Assembly: GCA_900755095.1 (NCBI GenBank)
Contig: CAAEFE010000098.1
Coordinates: 1-64,000, forward strand
From: an uncultured Bacteroides sp.
GTDB taxonomy: Bacteria > Bacteroidota > Bacteroidia > Bacteroidales > Bacteroidaceae
DNA length: 64,000 nucleotides
Reading direction: 5' to 3'
The notes under the pieces were generated by a model. It did not search any database, was not told the origin of the DNA, and worked only from the letters and a program-made list of their open reading frames with translations. Within the stretch, counting starts at the first letter, position 1. Every line of letters begins with the position of its first letter. Of the stretch, positions 61,939-64,000 are shown piece by piece. The position numbers and the translations under genes were made by a program.

Positions 61939-64000
61939 ATGCAGTCATTATTTATTTTGGCTATTTGTATTATTGCTATTTCACTTGTTGTAATAGTTAT
62001 AGTACGAATACGCCTAAAAAACAAGTCCAAAGAACTGTCGGAACGGATTGCAACCATTACTTCTTATAGGGATATACAAGAACACAGAGAAAAAGAATTA
62101 AGCCAAAGCAATAAAAGTTTCTTCATTGATATTGAAACTGATTTAAGGAACAGTTTTAATGGGCATGTGATATCTTCTTCGGAAGAAGAACAATTTACGA
62201 AATACTACACAGGGTTCTTCCATGAAGTCAATTCCTTGCTGAAAAGTCTTGAAGCATTCCATATAGAACCATCCGAGACAATCTCAAAATTTACACATGA
62301 TTTCGGAAACATCCACTCAATTGTAACAAAGCATAATGAGCAGGTTATCCAAGACACTCTTAATGCCCATAAAGACTTTTTCGACCATTGCCTTAAATAC
62401 CCGTTAGACAAGCAGCAAAGGCGTTCAATCGTGTCCGAGGAAGACAATTGTTTGGTGGTTAGTAGTGCTGGAAGCGGAAAAACATCATCCATCGTAGGAA
62501 AGGTAAGGTATCTGATTGACATCAAACACATCAGTCCTCAAAACATTCTTCTTATCAGCTATACAAACAAGGCTGCTGGCGAATTAACGGAGAGGATGGA
62601 CATTGCAGGGCTAAGAGGATACACTTTTCATAAACTTGCCATTGACATCATCGGGAAAGCGACAGGACAGAAACCCTCCATCTGCGATAACACAGACGTA
62701 CTGTTTGTGAGAATCTATCATAGGCTATTGGAAGATGAGGATTTCAAAAAGAGCATCGTCGAATACTTTGTTGATTATCAGGTGCAAGAAGCGGATTGGG
62801 AGCGTCGTAAGAATGAACGCAGACAGCAACTCTCCGAATTGAAAGAAGTACGCTTGAAAGCCCAATTTCCCGACATGGACGGGAAAACCATATATGTTCG
62901 TAGTGAACAGGAGCAGAAAATCTGTTTTGCATTATCTTCTTTGGGCGTGAAATTCAGGTATGAAGAACCTTATGAACATCCATTGGCAGATGAAATGCAC
63001 TCGCAATACAAACCCGATTTTTCCATTTACTTTGAGCAGGATGGCAAGACAAAGCATATTTATTTAGAGCATTTTGGTGTGGACGAACATGGGCTTGTTC
63101 CCACATGGTTTGCAAAAGACAAAGGCATTACTTATGAAGAAGCAAACCAAAAATACAATGACGGAATAACATGGAAAAAAGCAGCCCATGAGAAGTTTGG
63201 AACTGTATTGCTGACAACTTCAAGTGCTGATTTCCATTATTCAGATATTCGGTATACATTAAAAGCTTCGTTGAAAAAGGTTGGTGTTCATGTTCAAGAA
63301 AAAACAGATGCCGAATTATACGATATGGTTCTACCTCCGAACAGCAAACAGGAAAAGGCTTTCATTCGGCTTGTTGTGACTTTTGTGACATTGATTAAAT
63401 CAAGCTGCAAGTCTATACAAGAAGTCTTGAAACAGGCTAAAAATGTTGGAGACGAGCGCAGTATATTTATTATTAAGAGAATATTTCAACCTGTTTATGA
63501 GCGGTATATTGAAGAATTGAAAAACAGCAATCAGATAGACTTTACCGACGCTATCCTACAAGCCACGGAAATATGCCGTTCCTCCCATCCAATAAGGTAT
63601 GAGCATATCATTGTTGACGAGTTCCAAGACATATCAGTTGACCGCTATAATTTCCTGAAGGTACTCCGAGAAGGCAATCCTCCTGCAAAATTGTATTGTG
63701 TGGGCGATGATTGGCAGTCCATATACCGCTTTTCAGGAAGTGATATGGCTCTTTTCAATCAATTCCCGGATTATTTCGGTTCCACAGAAATCAATAGAAT
63801 CGAGACGACATACCGTTTTGGAGAGCCTTTGGTAAGCTTGTCCTCACAATTCATTCAACGGAATAAGGCACAGATAAAAAAGGATATACACCCATTTAAT
63901 CCGCAAGCCAAAACCGAATTACAATTCTGGGCTTATGAACGGCGTGACTATTGTAACGCTATCGGACAATTGGTAGCGTCTATTCCTGCGGACAAATCCA
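61939..64000 (+). CDS. UvrD/HelD-like helicase with N-terminal membrane segment, 3' partial
   Basis: The frame is open to the window end (687 codons). It begins with a hydrophobic stretch LFILAICIIAISLVVIVIV, a helical region, then a superfamily 1A helicase: Q-motif PLDKQQRRSIV, Walker A SSAGSGKTSSIVGK near 175, SYTNKAAGELTERM, motif II IIVDEFQDIS, motif III CVGDDWQSIYRFSGSD and TYRFGEPL. Between the early motifs lies an insertion, YKPDFSIYF ... IYLEHFGVDEHG, of the kind in E. coli helicase IV, resembling a nuclease fold. A membrane anchor on such a helicase is unusual. Cargo helicases of this type often serve in phage defence, which is inference here. Confidence 0.85.
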   Translation, partial: MQSLFILAICIIAISLVVIVIVRIRLKNKSKELSERIATITSYRDIQEHREKELSQSNKSFFIDIETDLRNSFNGHVISSSEEEQFTKYYTGFFHEVNSLLKSLEAFHIEPSETISKFTHDFGNIHSIVTKHNEQVIQDTLNAHKDFFDHCLKYPLDKQQRRSIVSEEDNCLVVSSAGSGKTSSIVGKVRYLIDIKHISPQNILLISYTNKAAGELTERMDIAGLRGYTFHKLAIDIIGKATGQKPSICDNTDVLFVRIYHRLLEDEDFKKSIVEYFVDYQVQEADWERRKNERRQQLSELKEVRLKAQFPDMDGKTIYVRSEQEQKICFALSSLGVKFRYEEPYEHPLADEMHSQYKPDFSIYFEQDGKTKHIYLEHFGVDEHGLVPTWFAKDKGITYEEANQKYNDGITWKKAAHEKFGTVLLTTSSADFHYSDIRYTLKASLKKVGVHVQEKTDAELYDMVLPPNSKQEKAFIRLVVTFVTLIKSSCKSIQEVLKQAKNVGDERSIFIIKRIFQPVYERYIEELKNSNQIDFTDAILQATEICRSSHPIRYEHIIVDEFQDISVDRYNFLKVLREGNPPAKLYCVGDDWQSIYRFSGSDMALFNQFPDYFGSTEINRIETTYRFGEPLVSLSSQFIQRNKAQIKKDIHPFNPQAKTELQFWAYERRDYCNAIGQLVASIPADKS

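Larger units (their letters stand above)
55585..64000 (+). mobile_element. Integrative mobilizable element, right end outside window
   Basis: Gene order integrase, RhuM-like, SF3 helicase/primase, oriT-like region, MobV relaxase, then cargo is that of Bacteroides mobilizable elements, which transfer with help from a conjugative element. G+C is visibly higher from about 55840 to 60700 than in flanking DNA. The left boundary is placed where SusC homology stops. Confidence 0.8.

Noticed and set aside
1..64000. tRNA or rRNA genes
   Set aside because: No cloverleaf with T-loop and acceptor pairing and no rRNA-like sequence was recognised by eye; a covariance-model scan would be decisive.

Overview
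The window looks like chromosomal DNA of a gut Bacteroides species. Evidence: hybrid two-component systems, SusC-type remnants, tandem HU-like proteins, a 'smalltalk' peptide, Bacteroides-type glycan enzymes, and many promoters matching the Bacteroides -7 box TAnnTTTG rather than the E. coli -10. Species was not determined.

Region by region. (1) 1-4700: the end of a capsule/exopolysaccharide locus, with wecC (cut by the window edge), wecB, a 22-bp repeat array, an aminotransferase remnant, and a PglD-like acetyltransferase fused to an ATP-grasp domain. (2) 4770-11660: a tripartite RND efflux operon (minus strand) and a divergent AraC-type regulator. (3) 11628-17716: five overlapping minus-strand genes (Wzx-type flippase and four glycosyltransferases) forming a second surface-glycan operon. 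(4) 17742-20004: a 177-bp palindromic repeat and metG. (5) 20148-23719: a module typical of Bacteroides capsule neighbourhoods (S24/CI-like regulator, zinc-ribbon protein, DUF4373-type protein, HU-like protein, truncated amidase, smalltalk peptide), with a second array of the same 22-bp repeat in the leader. (6) 23811-31938: a secreted two-protein RHS/YD-repeat system with a variable C-terminal domain and a small membrane protein that may be its immunity partner. The first RHS gene is split exactly at a G8 run; seven Gs would restore one 1050-residue protein. (7) 32336-34396: ADP-forming acyl-CoA synthetase. (8) 34496-52228: a glycan-degradation block without SusC/D: an HTCS regulator, two Tat-exported Gfo/Idh/MocA oxidoreductases, a tandem DUF1080 protein, an ApbE-like protein, then GH115, GH89, a sialidase-fold lipoprotein and GH105. 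(9) 52331-53786: two minus-strand HU-like genes; the second has four perfectly phased 22-bp repeats between its -7 box and its start codon. (10) 53974-55584: a decayed IS1182-type element and the first 64 codons of a SusC-like receptor. (11) 55585 to the end: an integrative mobilizable element with integrase, RhuM-like protein, SF3-type helicase/primase, possible oriT, MobV relaxase, a strong structured-RNA candidate, a lipoprotein and a UvrD/HelD-like helicase running off the window.

How the parts work together. Regions 1 and 3 build surface glycans. Region 8 breaks glycans down, plausibly through both ordinary hydrolysis and 3-keto chemistry, under control of the HTCS. Region 6 is a probable contact-dependent competition system whose expression may switch by slippage. 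Region 11 is horizontally acquired and has landed in a glycan-uptake gene.
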